Shown here in pieces: positions 1 to 7,611 of a stretch of DNA of 64,000 bases. Origin of the DNA: Paenibacillus piscarius (lineage in GTDB: Bacteria; Bacillota; Bacilli; Paenibacillales; Paenibacillaceae); assembly GCF_022234545.1 (NCBI RefSeq), contig NZ_JAIEUI010000020.1, positions 1 to 64,000 on the forward strand, in the 5' to 3' direction. Under the pieces are notes generated by a model that was not told the origin of the DNA, did not search any database, and saw nothing but the letters and a program-made list of their open reading frames with translations. Numbering within the stretch: the stretch's first letter is position 1; every line of letters starts with the position of its first letter. The translations under genes were made by a program, and so were the position numbers.

Positions 1-200
1 AAGTTAAACCAGCAGTTGAGAGACTCCCAGAAAATCGCCTGATTTTTGAAAAAATGACTTTAAATCCTTGGCCCGCTCTTGCTATCTAACACATTGAATT
101 ATGAAATTGTCTCATTTATGCAGGATTTCAGGCAGATGGGCGGATCGGGAGCTGCATTGTTGCATTTTTTGCAGGATTTCCCCCTGTCGGCATTAAAATT

Positions 201-226
201 GCCCCCTCAGCCAAAGCCGAGGGGGC
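201..226 (-). terminator. Terminator of the spermidine operon
   Basis: An 8-bp perfect G+C stem (GCCCCCTC at 201-208 pairs with GAGGGGGC at 219-226). On the minus strand it is followed by CAATTTTAATG, a modest T tract. It lies 15 bp beyond the stop of the carboxynorspermidine decarboxylase gene. The remaining 200 bases to the left edge show no convincing gene; they only contain two copies of TGCAGGATTTC (about 120 and 170). Confidence 0.75.
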
Positions 227-241
227 ACTTCTATTATTCTT

Positions 242-1399
242 CTAAGACAACCGTCCGCTGAAGTCACTGTATTCAAACTCGCGGATTACCTTGAGGCCTT
301 CTTCTTCATTATAGGAAGCGATGGCCGGCAGGTTGACGCCGTTGAACATATGGTTCTTCACCATGGAATAGTGCGCCATATCGGTGAAGATCAGCTTATC
401 GCCGTATTTCAGCGGCTCCGGGAAGGAATAATCCCCGATGACATCGCCTGCCAGGCAGGTCATGCCGCCCAGACGGTAGGTGTAAGGGAATTCGCCCGGC
501 TGTCCGGCACCGATGATACCCGGACGGTACGGCATTGCCAGTACATCCGGCATATGACATTCGGCAGAGGTGTCGAGAATCGCGATGTCCATGCCGTTAT
601 GCATCGTGTCGAGAACCGTAGCTACCAGATAACCGGTGTTCAGGGCAATCGCCTCGCCCGGCTCTAGGTAGATCTCTACATTATAAGTCTCTTTCATATG
701 CAGAATGCACTTGATCAGAGTCTCCAGATCGTAGTCAGGACGGGTAATATGATGCCCGCCGCCGAAGTTCAGCCACTTCATCCCGTGCAGATATTGCCCG
801 AACTTCTCCTCTACGACCTTCAGGGTACGCTCCAGCGTGTCCGAATTCTGCTCGCACATCGTATGGAAATGCAGCCCGTCGATGCCGTCCAGCTCGTCCG
901 GCCGGAAGTTCGGCAGGGTTACGCCCATGCGGGAATAGTTATAGCAAGGATCATAAAGCGGCACTTCAATCTCTGAATATTCCGGATTGACGCGGATGCC
1001 GCAGCTAATCTGCTTTGGTGCATTCTGTACCCGCTCCTTGAACCGGCTCCATTGATCAAAAGAGTTAAACACCATATGATCGCTGTACCGCAGCAATTCA
1101 TCGAACTCGCGGTCGACATAAGCCGGGGCATAGACATGCACCTCTTTACCCATCTCCTCGAATCCCAGACGGGCTTCGAACAGGGAGCTGGAGGTAACGC
1201 CATGCAGGTATTTGCCGACCAGCGGGTACATGGCGTGCATGGAGAAGCCTTTTTGCGCAAGAAGAATCTTGGCTCCGCTCCGCTCCTGCACGTAATTCAG
1301 GGTCTCCAGGTTCTTCGTCAGCAGCCGCTCATCCACCAGGTACGCGGGAGAAGGCAGATTGCTGATATCAATATCGATGTCCTTATTCTTCATGGTCAT
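242..1399 (-). CDS. nspC: Carboxynorspermidine/carboxyspermidine decarboxylase (NspC)
   Basis: PLP-dependent fold-type III decarboxylase (alanine-racemase-like barrel) that removes CO2 from carboxy(nor)spermidine, the last step of the aspartate-semialdehyde route to spermidine. Cytosolic. Seen in the 385-aa product: the PLP lysine in LLAQKGF (Lys50), a glycine-rich phosphate site GGGHH (213-217), the EPGEA block (246-250) and the Cys-His pair in SAECHMPD (281-282). Length is normal for NspC. The gene starts 6 bp after the upstream dehydrogenase stop, so the two are co-transcribed. The ribosome site AAGGG overlaps the upstream stop, and its spacing favours the second in-frame ATG at 1393 over 1399. 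Family assignment is firm; whether the product is spermidine or norspermidine cannot be read from sequence, and spermidine is the likelier one in this group. Confidence 0.93.
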   Translation of the reverse strand: MTMKNKDIDIDISNLPSPAYLVDERLLTKNLETLNYVQERSGAKILLAQKGFSMHAMYPLVGKYLHGVTSSSLFEARLGFEEMGKEVHVYAPAYVDREFDELLRYSDHMVFNSFDQWSRFKERVQNAPKQISCGIRVNPEYSEIEVPLYDPCYNYSRMGVTLPNFRPDELDGIDGLHFHTMCEQNSDTLERTLKVVEEKFGQYLHGMKWLNFGGGHHITRPDYDLETLIKCILHMKETYNVEIYLEPGEAIALNTGYLVATVLDTMHNGMDIAILDTSAECHMPDVLAMPYRPGIIGAGQPGEFPYTYRLGGMTCLAGDVIGDYSFPEPLKYGDKLIFTDMAHYSMVKNHMFNGVNLPAIASYNEEEGLKVIREFEYSDFSGRLS

Positions 1400-1405
1400 G
1401 CGCCC

Positions 1406-2605
1406 TTAGTCCAGCAGCGTCGGCGAGAAATCTTCCTGCCAAGGCAGACCGTGCTTATTCAGCGCCTCCATGAACGGGTCCGGATCGAATTCTTCAATGT
1501 TGTGTACACCCGGTTTGTTCCAGATGCCCTTGATGATCATCATAGCTCCGATCATTGCAGGAACGCCGGTTGTATAGGAGATCGCCTGGGAGCCAACCTC
1601 TCTGTAGCACTCTTCATGGTCACATACATTGTAGACATAATAAGTCTTCGGCTGGCCGTCCTTCGTACCCTGAATGATGCAGCCGATGTTCGTCTTGCCC
1701 TTCGTTCTTGGTCCCAGCGAAGCCGGGTCAGGCAGAATCGCCTTCAGGAACTGCAGCGGAATAATCTCCTTACCTTCATACATAATCGGCTCGATCGAGG
1801 TCATGCCGACATTCTCCAGCACCTTCAGGTGAGTCAGGTAATTCTGCGAGAAGGTCATCCAGAAGCGGATCTTCTTCACGCCAGGAATATTCACCGCCAG
1901 GGACTCCAGCTCTTCATGGTACAGCAGATAGATGTCCTTCGGACCGATCTCCGGCAGGTCGTAGACCTTCTTCTCGGACAGCGGCGGCGTCTCAATCCAT
2001 TCACCGTTCTCGAAGTAACGTCCGTTCGCTGTGATCTCGCGGATATTTATCTCAGGATTGAAGTTGGTTGCGAACGGGTAACCGTGGTCACCGGCATTCG
2101 CATCCACAATGTCAATCGTATGAATCTCGTCAAAATAATGCTTCAGCGCATAAGCAGTGAATACGCCGGTAACCCCAGGGTCAAAGCCGCTGCCGAGCAG
2201 CGCCGTAATGCCGGCCTTCTCGAAGCGCTCCTTGTACGCCCACTGCCAGGAATATTCGAACTTCGCCGTATCCTGCGGTTCGTAGTTCGCTGTATCTACA
2301 TAATGCACTCCTGTAGCCAGGCAGGCATCCATGATCGTCAGATCCTGGTAAGGAAGAGCCACATTAATTACGACATCCGGCTGGAAGCTCTTGATCAGCT
2401 CAATCACTTCTTCCGTGTTGTCAGCATCCAGCTGAGCCGTCGAAATCTTCGTCTGGCCCCCGTCCAGCTTCTCCTTCAGAGCATCGCATTTCGCCACCGT
2501 ACGGCTGGCAATGCAGATCTCTTCGAATACATCCGGGTTCTGGCAGCATTTATGAACAACAACGCTCGCAACTCCGCCAGCGCCAATAATTAACGCTTTT
2601 CCCAA
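1406..2605 (-). CDS. Carboxy(nor)spermidine dehydrogenase (saccharopine dehydrogenase family)
   Basis: Condenses aspartate semialdehyde with putrescine (or diaminopropane) and reduces the product with NADPH to carboxy(nor)spermidine, the substrate of the adjacent NspC. The 399-aa product starts with a Rossmann fold (GAGGVA, residues 8-13) and carries the family blocks CIASRT, DVVINVALPYQD and GSGFDPGVTGVF. It is of normal length for the Lys1-like carboxynorspermidine synthase family. The start codon is TTG at 2605, set by TAGGGGG 8 bases upstream. It leads a two-gene operon with nspC, and two sigma-A-type promoters lie upstream (2696-2724 and 2901-2928). It could be mistaken for saccharopine dehydrogenase of lysine metabolism, but the nspC partner argues for polyamine synthesis. 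Confidence 0.92.
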   Translation of the reverse strand: MGKALIIGAGGVASVVVHKCCQNPDVFEEICIASRTVAKCDALKEKLDGGQTKISTAQLDADNTEEVIELIKSFQPDVVINVALPYQDLTIMDACLATGVHYVDTANYEPQDTAKFEYSWQWAYKERFEKAGITALLGSGFDPGVTGVFTAYALKHYFDEIHTIDIVDANAGDHGYPFATNFNPEINIREITANGRYFENGEWIETPPLSEKKVYDLPEIGPKDIYLLYHEELESLAVNIPGVKKIRFWMTFSQNYLTHLKVLENVGMTSIEPIMYEGKEIIPLQFLKAILPDPASLGPRTKGKTNIGCIIQGTKDGQPKTYYVYNVCDHEECYREVGSQAISYTTGVPAMIGAMMIIKGIWNKPGVHNIEEFDPDPFMEALNKHGLPWQEDFSPTLLD

Positions 2606-2695
2606 AATAATAACCCCCTAAATTTGCTTAAGTTATTAGTTATTAGCCTTATTGCACTGGAACAGGCTACATCCTATGAAAAATCAACAAGGCTG

Positions 2696-2724
2696 ATTAT
2701 ACAGAAACTTTCTCAATAAATCAA
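2696..2724 (-). promoter_or_regulatory. Proximal sigma-A promoter of the spermidine operon
   Basis: Minus-strand TTGATT, 17 bases, TATAAT. The predicted transcript would have a leader of about 85 nt carrying a small 6-bp hairpin (TAGCCT/AGGCTA) and a TTG start codon. Read directly from sequence; the start site is not measured. Confidence 0.6.
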
Positions 2725-2900
2725 TAAATTCCGACAAAAAATGAGATGTTCCGTGTAAAATCCGCAGTTTTCTGCATTAATACTCTGTTATTCACATCAT
2801 TACACGTAAATCCTTCGGTTTCCTGTGATTTTAAGCTTAATTAATCGAACAACTGCATAAGATTCCAGGCCGCTTACCGCCACATGAGACCAACCGGATA

Positions 2901-2928
2901 ATTATATCACAACGGCGGTGCGGTTCAA
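2901..2928 (-). promoter_or_regulatory. Distal sigma-A promoter of the spermidine operon
   Basis: Minus-strand TTGAAC, 16 bases, TATAAT, about 200 bp upstream of the proximal promoter. The 407-bp stretch 2606-3012 otherwise holds only AT-rich leader sequence; I found no T-box, riboswitch core or further gene in it. Two promoters suggest that the operon is expressed under more than one condition (inference). Confidence 0.55.
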
Positions 2929-3012
2929 CTTTTATTTCAAATTTAAGCAGGTCTTCCGGACAAAAGCGCAGGCGGAAGCACATTATATTAACTTACCCAA
3001 TTTGGCCTTCTA

Positions 3013-3879
3013 TTAACTGTCCCTGTGAAGATCGCCGGGGCGCCACTGCTCCATTCCCTCCCGGGACCGCATCCCAGACGGCGGTTGACCGCTGAGCTGC
3101 TTGAAGGCTTTGCTGAAATGAAACTCATCGCTGTACCCGCAGGCGGCCGCAATCTCCTTCAGGGTTAACCGTGTGTATAGCAGCAGCTTCTTGGCGTGCT
3201 CATAGCGGAGAATACTTAAATACGCTTTGGGGCTCTTGTGCAGATACCGCTGAAAAAGACTGCGCACATACGACGGGGATATGCCGTAGCCCACCGCCAG
3301 CTCATGAATCTGCATGGGTTCACTGTAGCGCCGTTCAAGCTCCTCCTTCATCCGCACGAACAGCTCATATCCCTGTCCCCGGTCAGGGCGGCTGCTATCC
3401 TTAGCCAGAAATATTTCATACAAAAGCTGGTACAGCAGCGCCTTAGTCTTCATTCCGCTCCCCGGACTTCCTGGAACCCACTCGCCGGCAATCCCGCGGA
3501 ACATCTGGCCCAGCGCTCTGCCCGGCTCCCTCCCGGGCCGCATCAGGAACGGCAGCGGCAGCTCGGCAATCGGCTGGACCCTTCCCTGGTTGTCAGCAGA
3601 AGGCGACAATGTATAGAGCGAGAGCAGGATCATGGTGATCCGCAGAGGCTCGCGGTCACTGCTGCTCATATGCATGGACAGTCCCGGCCGCAGATAGAAC
3701 AGCATATCCGGTGACACCGGATGCTCTTCTGTCTCTGTGCGGAAGATTCCCTCCCCCTCCTGAATCCAGTACAAGCTGTGTACCTGTATGTTCTGACGGA
3801 TATCCGTCCAGTGCGGGAAGGTCATCTTGTCATGAATCCAGTGAATATCCATTACCAGATTCTGCGGAATTTCCTCCAT
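3013..3879 (-). CDS. AraC-family transcriptional regulator
   Basis: One-component DNA-binding regulator of 288 aa. The N-terminal half resembles the cupin-like sensing domain of AraC proteins (VHSLYWIQEGEGIFRTE, then FYLRPG). The last 100 residues form the double helix-turn-helix, with YGISPSYVRSLFQRYL and the signature KEIAAACGYSDEFHFSKAFK. ATG at 3879 is preferred because GGAGGT sits 7 bases upstream; a GTG at 3888 is in frame but too close to that site. The gene is divergent from the acyltransferase gene at 4035, with 155 bp between them, so that gene is its most likely target. The ligand is unknown. Confidence 0.9.
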   Translation of the reverse strand: MEEIPQNLVMDIHWIHDKMTFPHWTDIRQNIQVHSLYWIQEGEGIFRTETEEHPVSPDMLFYLRPGLSMHMSSSDREPLRITMILLSLYTLSPSADNQGRVQPIAELPLPFLMRPGREPGRALGQMFRGIAGEWVPGSPGSGMKTKALLYQLLYEIFLAKDSSRPDRGQGYELFVRMKEELERRYSEPMQIHELAVGYGISPSYVRSLFQRYLHKSPKAYLSILRYEHAKKLLLYTRLTLKEIAAACGYSDEFHFSKAFKQLSGQPPSGMRSREGMEQWRPGDLHRDS

Positions 3880-3937
3880 CGGCAGCACCTCCGTTTCTCT
3901 GTATGCCTGTTGGACAGAGTGGGATTTCGAAGCGATT

Positions 3938-3965
3938 TTGACATGGCATTTCTGTTCATTATACC
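3938..3965 (+). promoter_or_regulatory. Probable promoter of the acyltransferase gene
   Basis: TTGACA, 16 bases, TATACC, about 70 bp before the start codon, inside the divergent region shared with the AraC-type gene. A short dyad (CATGG ... CCATG, 3942-3968) covers the same stretch and could be the regulator's site. Both are read by eye and the operator is speculative. Confidence 0.45.
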
Positions 3966-4034
3966 ATGCCCCTCTCCCGTAATCATTGCTACACTTAGGG
4001 CATTAACGACTGGAATGATAAGGAGAGATACAGG

Positions 4035-5702
4035 ATGCCTGAACCACAATCACCCTCAATACAAGCTCTGGACTACATGCCCTGGATTGGCTTGTCCGAA
4101 GAAGAACGGCTTAAGCAGAAGCTTCACCAGCAGCAGCTCGCTGAAGATTATCCCTGCAGCTTCGGGGAGGACTGCTTCGTCTCGCCGCAAGCCATCGTGC
4201 TGCCGGAGCAGCTGAAGCTCGGAGACCGGAGCTATATTGCCGGAGGAGCCATTGTCCGCAGTACACGGCTGGTCACGGGCAGCGACTGCTCCATTAACAG
4301 CTATAGCGTACTGTCAGGCGATATCACCATGGGTGACGGCGTGCGGATCGCTTCCCACGCCAGTCTATACGGCTTCAATCACGGCTTCGCTGTGACGGAC
4401 GTCCCTATTTTCCGCCAGCCGCTGACGGTCAAGGGCATCGTAATCGGAGATGATGTATGGATCGGGGCAGGTGCCGTTATTCTCGACGGGGTGACGATCG
4501 GCTCGCACAGTATTGTTGCAGCAGGGGCCATCGTGACCCGCGATGTACCGGCGTATAGCATTGCCGGCGGCAATCCGGCCAAGCTGATCCGCAGCCGTCT
4601 GGCCGGGGATACAGGGATAGCCGATTATAAGAAGGCCCCCGCTACCCTATATGGACGGCTGGAGTATTTCGGCAGGCAAGTGCGGGAACAGCTGACGCCT
4701 CTGCTGGAGTTCTACTCCGAAATTATAGACGGAGAAAAGCTGTTCCGGGACCGGCCGGGCGCGGGGCGGACTGTTCGGGCCTACTGCGATGCCGTAGAAA
4801 TCGCTGCAATGTTCAGCAGCCTACCGCCCGGCTGGACGAAGGAAGAGCTAATCGCCACTTTACAGCAATTCCAGGATAGCCGGACCGGCTTACTGCCTGA
4901 TCCATGGTCCCCGCCAGGGCCGGGGGATCAGCCGGAGCTGTTAACCGACCACCTCTCTCGTTATCATCTGCTCGCTGTAGGCTACGCTCTTGAAACACTG
5001 GGCTCGGCTCTGCCCTATTCCGTTACCGTCATCGAGAATATGGATACCTTGACGCTGTACCAGCAGCTGGACCGTTTGCCGTGGGCGGAGAATGCCTGGG
5101 GTGCCGGTGACTGGATCGATTGCTATGCTACCGGCCTCTACCACAACCTGAAGTCCTTCGGCTCCGTCAAGCGGCCGGATGATCTGTTCGGCTGGCTGGC
5201 GACGCATTGCCGCCGGGACTCGGGGCTGTGGGGTCTGCCTACTGCGGAGGAGGGATGGCTGCAGCCGGTGAACGGCTTTTACCGGCTTACCCGCGCGACC
5301 TATGCCCAGTTCGGCCTCCCCCTGCCGTATCCTGAGCGCACCATCGATACGGTGCTGGCCCACAGCCGGGACCGCCGCTTCTTCCGCACGGAAGTGCTGA
5401 ATGCCTGCAACGTGCTGGATGTCGTGCACCCGCTGTGGCTCTGCCTGAAGCAAAGTGATTACCGGCAGGCGGAGATCCGCACCTGGGCAGAGGATATGCT
5501 CGGGCAGGTGCTGCCCTTCTGGGTGCCTGGACGCGGCTTTGCCTTCCAGCTCTCCCGTCAGCAGGATACCGGCCTGCAGGGAACCGAGATGTGGCTGAGC
5601 ATTATTTATCTGCTGGCCGATCTGTGCGGGTTAAGTTCAGCGCTGGGCTACTCCCCTAAGGGAGTTCACCGCCTGGAGCCCGCTTTCACGTTATCTGTGT
5701 AA
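4035..5702 (+). CDS. Two-domain protein: hexapeptide-repeat acyltransferase plus C-terminal helical toroid-like domain
   Basis: The first 190 residues are a left-handed beta-helix acyltransferase of the maltose/galactoside O-acetyltransferase type. They show hexapeptide turns (VIGDDVWIGAGAVILDGVTI, then HSIVAAGAIVTRDVPAYSIAGGNPAKLI) and the loop histidine in YGFNHGF. Residues 230-555 do not belong to that family. They look all-helical, with repeating W/Y/L-rich segments such as FQDSRTGLLPDPW, and recall terpenoid-cyclase-like alpha/alpha toroids. Ordinary acetyltransferases of this kind have about 190 aa, so this is a fusion. The start follows AGGAGAG. The gene is divergent from an AraC regulator. 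Acetyl or other acyl transfer from a CoA donor is probable for the first domain; substrate and the role of the second domain are unknown. Confidence 0.8.
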   Translation: MPEPQSPSIQALDYMPWIGLSEEERLKQKLHQQQLAEDYPCSFGEDCFVSPQAIVLPEQLKLGDRSYIAGGAIVRSTRLVTGSDCSINSYSVLSGDITMGDGVRIASHASLYGFNHGFAVTDVPIFRQPLTVKGIVIGDDVWIGAGAVILDGVTIGSHSIVAAGAIVTRDVPAYSIAGGNPAKLIRSRLAGDTGIADYKKAPATLYGRLEYFGRQVREQLTPLLEFYSEIIDGEKLFRDRPGAGRTVRAYCDAVEIAAMFSSLPPGWTKEELIATLQQFQDSRTGLLPDPWSPPGPGDQPELLTDHLSRYHLLAVGYALETLGSALPYSVTVIENMDTLTLYQQLDRLPWAENAWGAGDWIDCYATGLYHNLKSFGSVKRPDDLFGWLATHCRRDSGLWGLPTAEEGWLQPVNGFYRLTRATYAQFGLPLPYPERTIDTVLAHSRDRRFFRTEVLNACNVLDVVHPLWLCLKQSDYRQAEIRTWAEDMLGQVLPFWVPGRGFAFQLSRQQDTGLQGTEMWLSIIYLLADLCGLSSALGYSPKGVHRLEPAFTLSV

Positions 5703-5773
5703 GCGGGACTAGCGTCCACAAGGCGGCCAGAGCTAATGTATGCTGTTTTCCGCATACATTCCCAAACAAGCAC

Positions 5774-5820
5774 AAACCCCCGTCATCTCCACTCGTTCAG
5801 AGCAGAGATGACAGGGGTTT
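5774..5820. terminator. Shared bidirectional terminator
   Basis: A 15-bp near-perfect stem (AAACCCC-GTCATCTC against GAGATGAC-AGGGGTTT, 5774-5788 with 5805-5820). T-rich ends lie on both strands, between the converging acyltransferase and clpP transcripts. Confidence 0.8.
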
Positions 5821-5845
5821 GCAGGCTTTTATAGACAGTTCCCGT

Positions 5846-6052
5846 CTATTGCCCGAAGCCGACACGCGGACGTTCGCGCTCCTTCGTCTGCACCTCCACC
5901 GACCGTATGGAAGTGACCGGAATGTACGAGGTCTGATATTCCGTACTGTATTTCACGAACCGCTCATCCAGCTCCTCCAGTACGCCTCCCCTAACACTTG
6001 TACCATCCAAAAAATGAATCGTGACTTCCTGTCCCTTCAGCGCTTCCAGCAT
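5846..6052 (-). CDS. Small Sm-like hypothetical protein
   Basis: A 68-aa protein lying 19 bp downstream of the clpP-type gene and probably co-transcribed. Start is set by AAGGAGAGG. It reads as a short beta barrel: KGQEVTIHFLDGTSVRGGVLEELDERFVKYS, then YIPVTSIRSVEV, a pattern typical of LSm-like domains that bind RNA or membranes, followed by a charged tail. No enzyme motif is visible. Function unknown; pairing with a protease gene suggests a role with ClpP but does not show one. Confidence 0.7.
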   Translation of the reverse strand: MLEALKGQEVTIHFLDGTSVRGGVLEELDERFVKYSTEYQTSYIPVTSIRSVEVQTKERERPRVGFGQ

Positions 6053-6071
6053 GCTCTTCCTCTCCTTCGCC

Positions 6072-6653
6072 TCACAAATGGGTGATAATCGTGTCGATGA
6101 TCCCGTACTCGCGGGCTTCCTCCGCCGTCATGAAGTAATCCCGGTCCATGTCCTTCTCCACCTTCTCGGCCGGCTGTCCGGTACGTTCCGCTGTAATCTG
6201 GACAATCTTCTGGCGGACCTGTAGAATACGCCGCGCGCTGATCGCGATATCGCTCGCCTGTCCCTGCGCGCCGCCATGCGGCTGGTGGATCATGATCTCG
6301 CTGTTCGGGAGCGCGGACCGTTTGCCTGTGGCTCCGGCCAGCAGCAGCAGTGAAGCAAACGAAGCGGCGAACCCGGTGCAGATCGTGTTGACTTGCGGTT
6401 TGATGACCTGCATTGTATCGTAAATGCCAAAGCCCGCTGTCGTCGAGCCTCCGGGGCTGTTAATGAACATCTGGATATCCTTCTCCGGCTCTTCCGCCGC
6501 CAGGAACAGAAGCTGGGCGATAATACTGTTCGCCAGCGCATCATCGATCGCCGCACCGACAAACACAATCCGGTCCTTCAGCAGCCGGGAATAAATGTCA
6601 TAGGACCGCTCTCCACGGGCTGTCTGTTCAATTACATAAGGAATTACACTCAT
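6072..6653 (-). CDS. clpP: ATP-dependent Clp protease proteolytic subunit (ClpP paralogue)
   Basis: Serine peptidase of family S14 that forms the tetradecameric barrel used with Clp ATPases in cytosolic protein turnover. The 193-aa product has the full triad: Ser98 in GFAAS, His123 in IMIHQPHGG and Asp172 in DRDYF. The NSPGGSTTAGFGIYD loop is also intact. It differs from the usual housekeeping sequence around the serine (GFAASFAS rather than GMAASMGA), so it may be a second ClpP of the cell. AGAGGAGG lies 9 bases before the ATG. No CtsR heat-shock operator is visible upstream. A small Sm-like gene follows directly. Confidence 0.93.
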   Translation of the reverse strand: MSVIPYVIEQTARGERSYDIYSRLLKDRIVFVGAAIDDALANSIIAQLLFLAAEEPEKDIQMFINSPGGSTTAGFGIYDTMQVIKPQVNTICTGFAASFASLLLLAGATGKRSALPNSEIMIHQPHGGAQGQASDIAISARRILQVRQKIVQITAERTGQPAEKVEKDMDRDYFMTAEEAREYGIIDTIITHL

Positions 6654-6837
6654 TCTGCTCTGCCTCCTCTGATCTTGCTAAATGTGGTTGGTGTAGATAC
6701 CCTGTAGACGGATCAAGGCGGTCAGAGGATACGGGAGGCGGGCCAATGGCAGAAACTCCGGGACGGCGTATCTTTTACAATGAGCTATTCGTTTATATAA
6801 TAGAAGCAATTGAATTCCTGTGAAGGAGGGAGCCGCC

Positions 6838-7560
6838 GTGTTGATACTTGACCACCACCGCAACCCGGAACCTATAGATATGGATAAGGAACGCCTGCAA
6901 AAGCTGGGGGCTGCACTGCACCGCTATTGCCTGTCGCTGACCCGTTCGGGCAGTGAGGCCGACGATCTGGCGCAGGAGACCTGGGCCAAAGCGCTCAGCT
7001 ACCGCAAGTTCACGGCAAGCACGAATCCCGAGGCGCTGCTGCTGCGGATGGCACGTAATACTTGGATTGATCACATCCGCCGTAACAGTGCGCTGATCCG
7101 TGCAGTAGAGCGTTCGGGGACAGCAGCAGCCTCCACAGTGGCGGTGCAAGGAGACCTGACTGGAATTGAACTGATTTTCCAGGCCTTGCTGGCCCATCTT
7201 ACGCCGCTCCAGCGGACGGCTCTGGTCCTGCGGGATGTGCTGGGTTATTCTGCTGCCGAGGCTGCCGGACTGCTGGATACTACCGAAGGAGCCGTCAAAG
7301 CGGCACTGCACAGAGCCCGCCTGGCTCTTGTAATGGTTAGGGAAGAGCTGGACTCGCACGAGGGTCCCGCCCTGCCGCAGGATGCCGATTACCGGGCGTA
7401 TCTCCGGGCGCTGGCCCAGGCCTATGAGCATGGACAAATTCCGGTGATGCTGGAGCTGCTCCGCCAGGAGACCGCGAAGACTTCAGCTTCCGCCGTCAGC
7501 ACCTTCACCGTACAGGCTGTACATTCCGGCCTTGCGGGTGAGCTGCGGATGGCTGCTTAA
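6838..7560 (+). CDS. ECF-type RNA polymerase sigma factor with C-terminal extension (SigJ-like)
   Basis: Sigma-70 family factor of group 4. Region 2 (ALHRYCLSLTRSGSEADDLAQETW and LLLRMARNTWIDHIRR) and region 4 (LTPLQRTALVLRDVLGYSAAEAAGLL, then EGAVKAALHRAR) are clear. About 70 residues follow region 4, as in SigJ-type factors that carry an extra regulatory domain in place of a partner anti-sigma. The GTG at 6838 is chosen because AAGGAGGG lies 7-8 bases before it; the longer frame from GTG 6820 would begin inside that ribosome site. The dehydratase gene follows after 51 bp and may be co-transcribed. Regulon unknown. Confidence 0.85.
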   Translation: MLILDHHRNPEPIDMDKERLQKLGAALHRYCLSLTRSGSEADDLAQETWAKALSYRKFTASTNPEALLLRMARNTWIDHIRRNSALIRAVERSGTAAASTVAVQGDLTGIELIFQALLAHLTPLQRTALVLRDVLGYSAAEAAGLLDTTEGAVKAALHRARLALVMVREELDSHEGPALPQDADYRAYLRALAQAYEHGQIPVMLELLRQETAKTSASAVSTFTVQAVHSGLAGELRMAA

Positions 7561-7611
7561 TCATGAGACTTTGAGCTGCGGCTCTTACCCCTACTTTAGG
7601 AGAGTGATCGG

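Noticed and set aside
1052..2593. Long plus-strand open frame (513 codons)
   Set aside because: Antisense shadow of the dehydrogenase/nspC genes: no ribosome site, no protein family features, and the minus-strand genes are certain.
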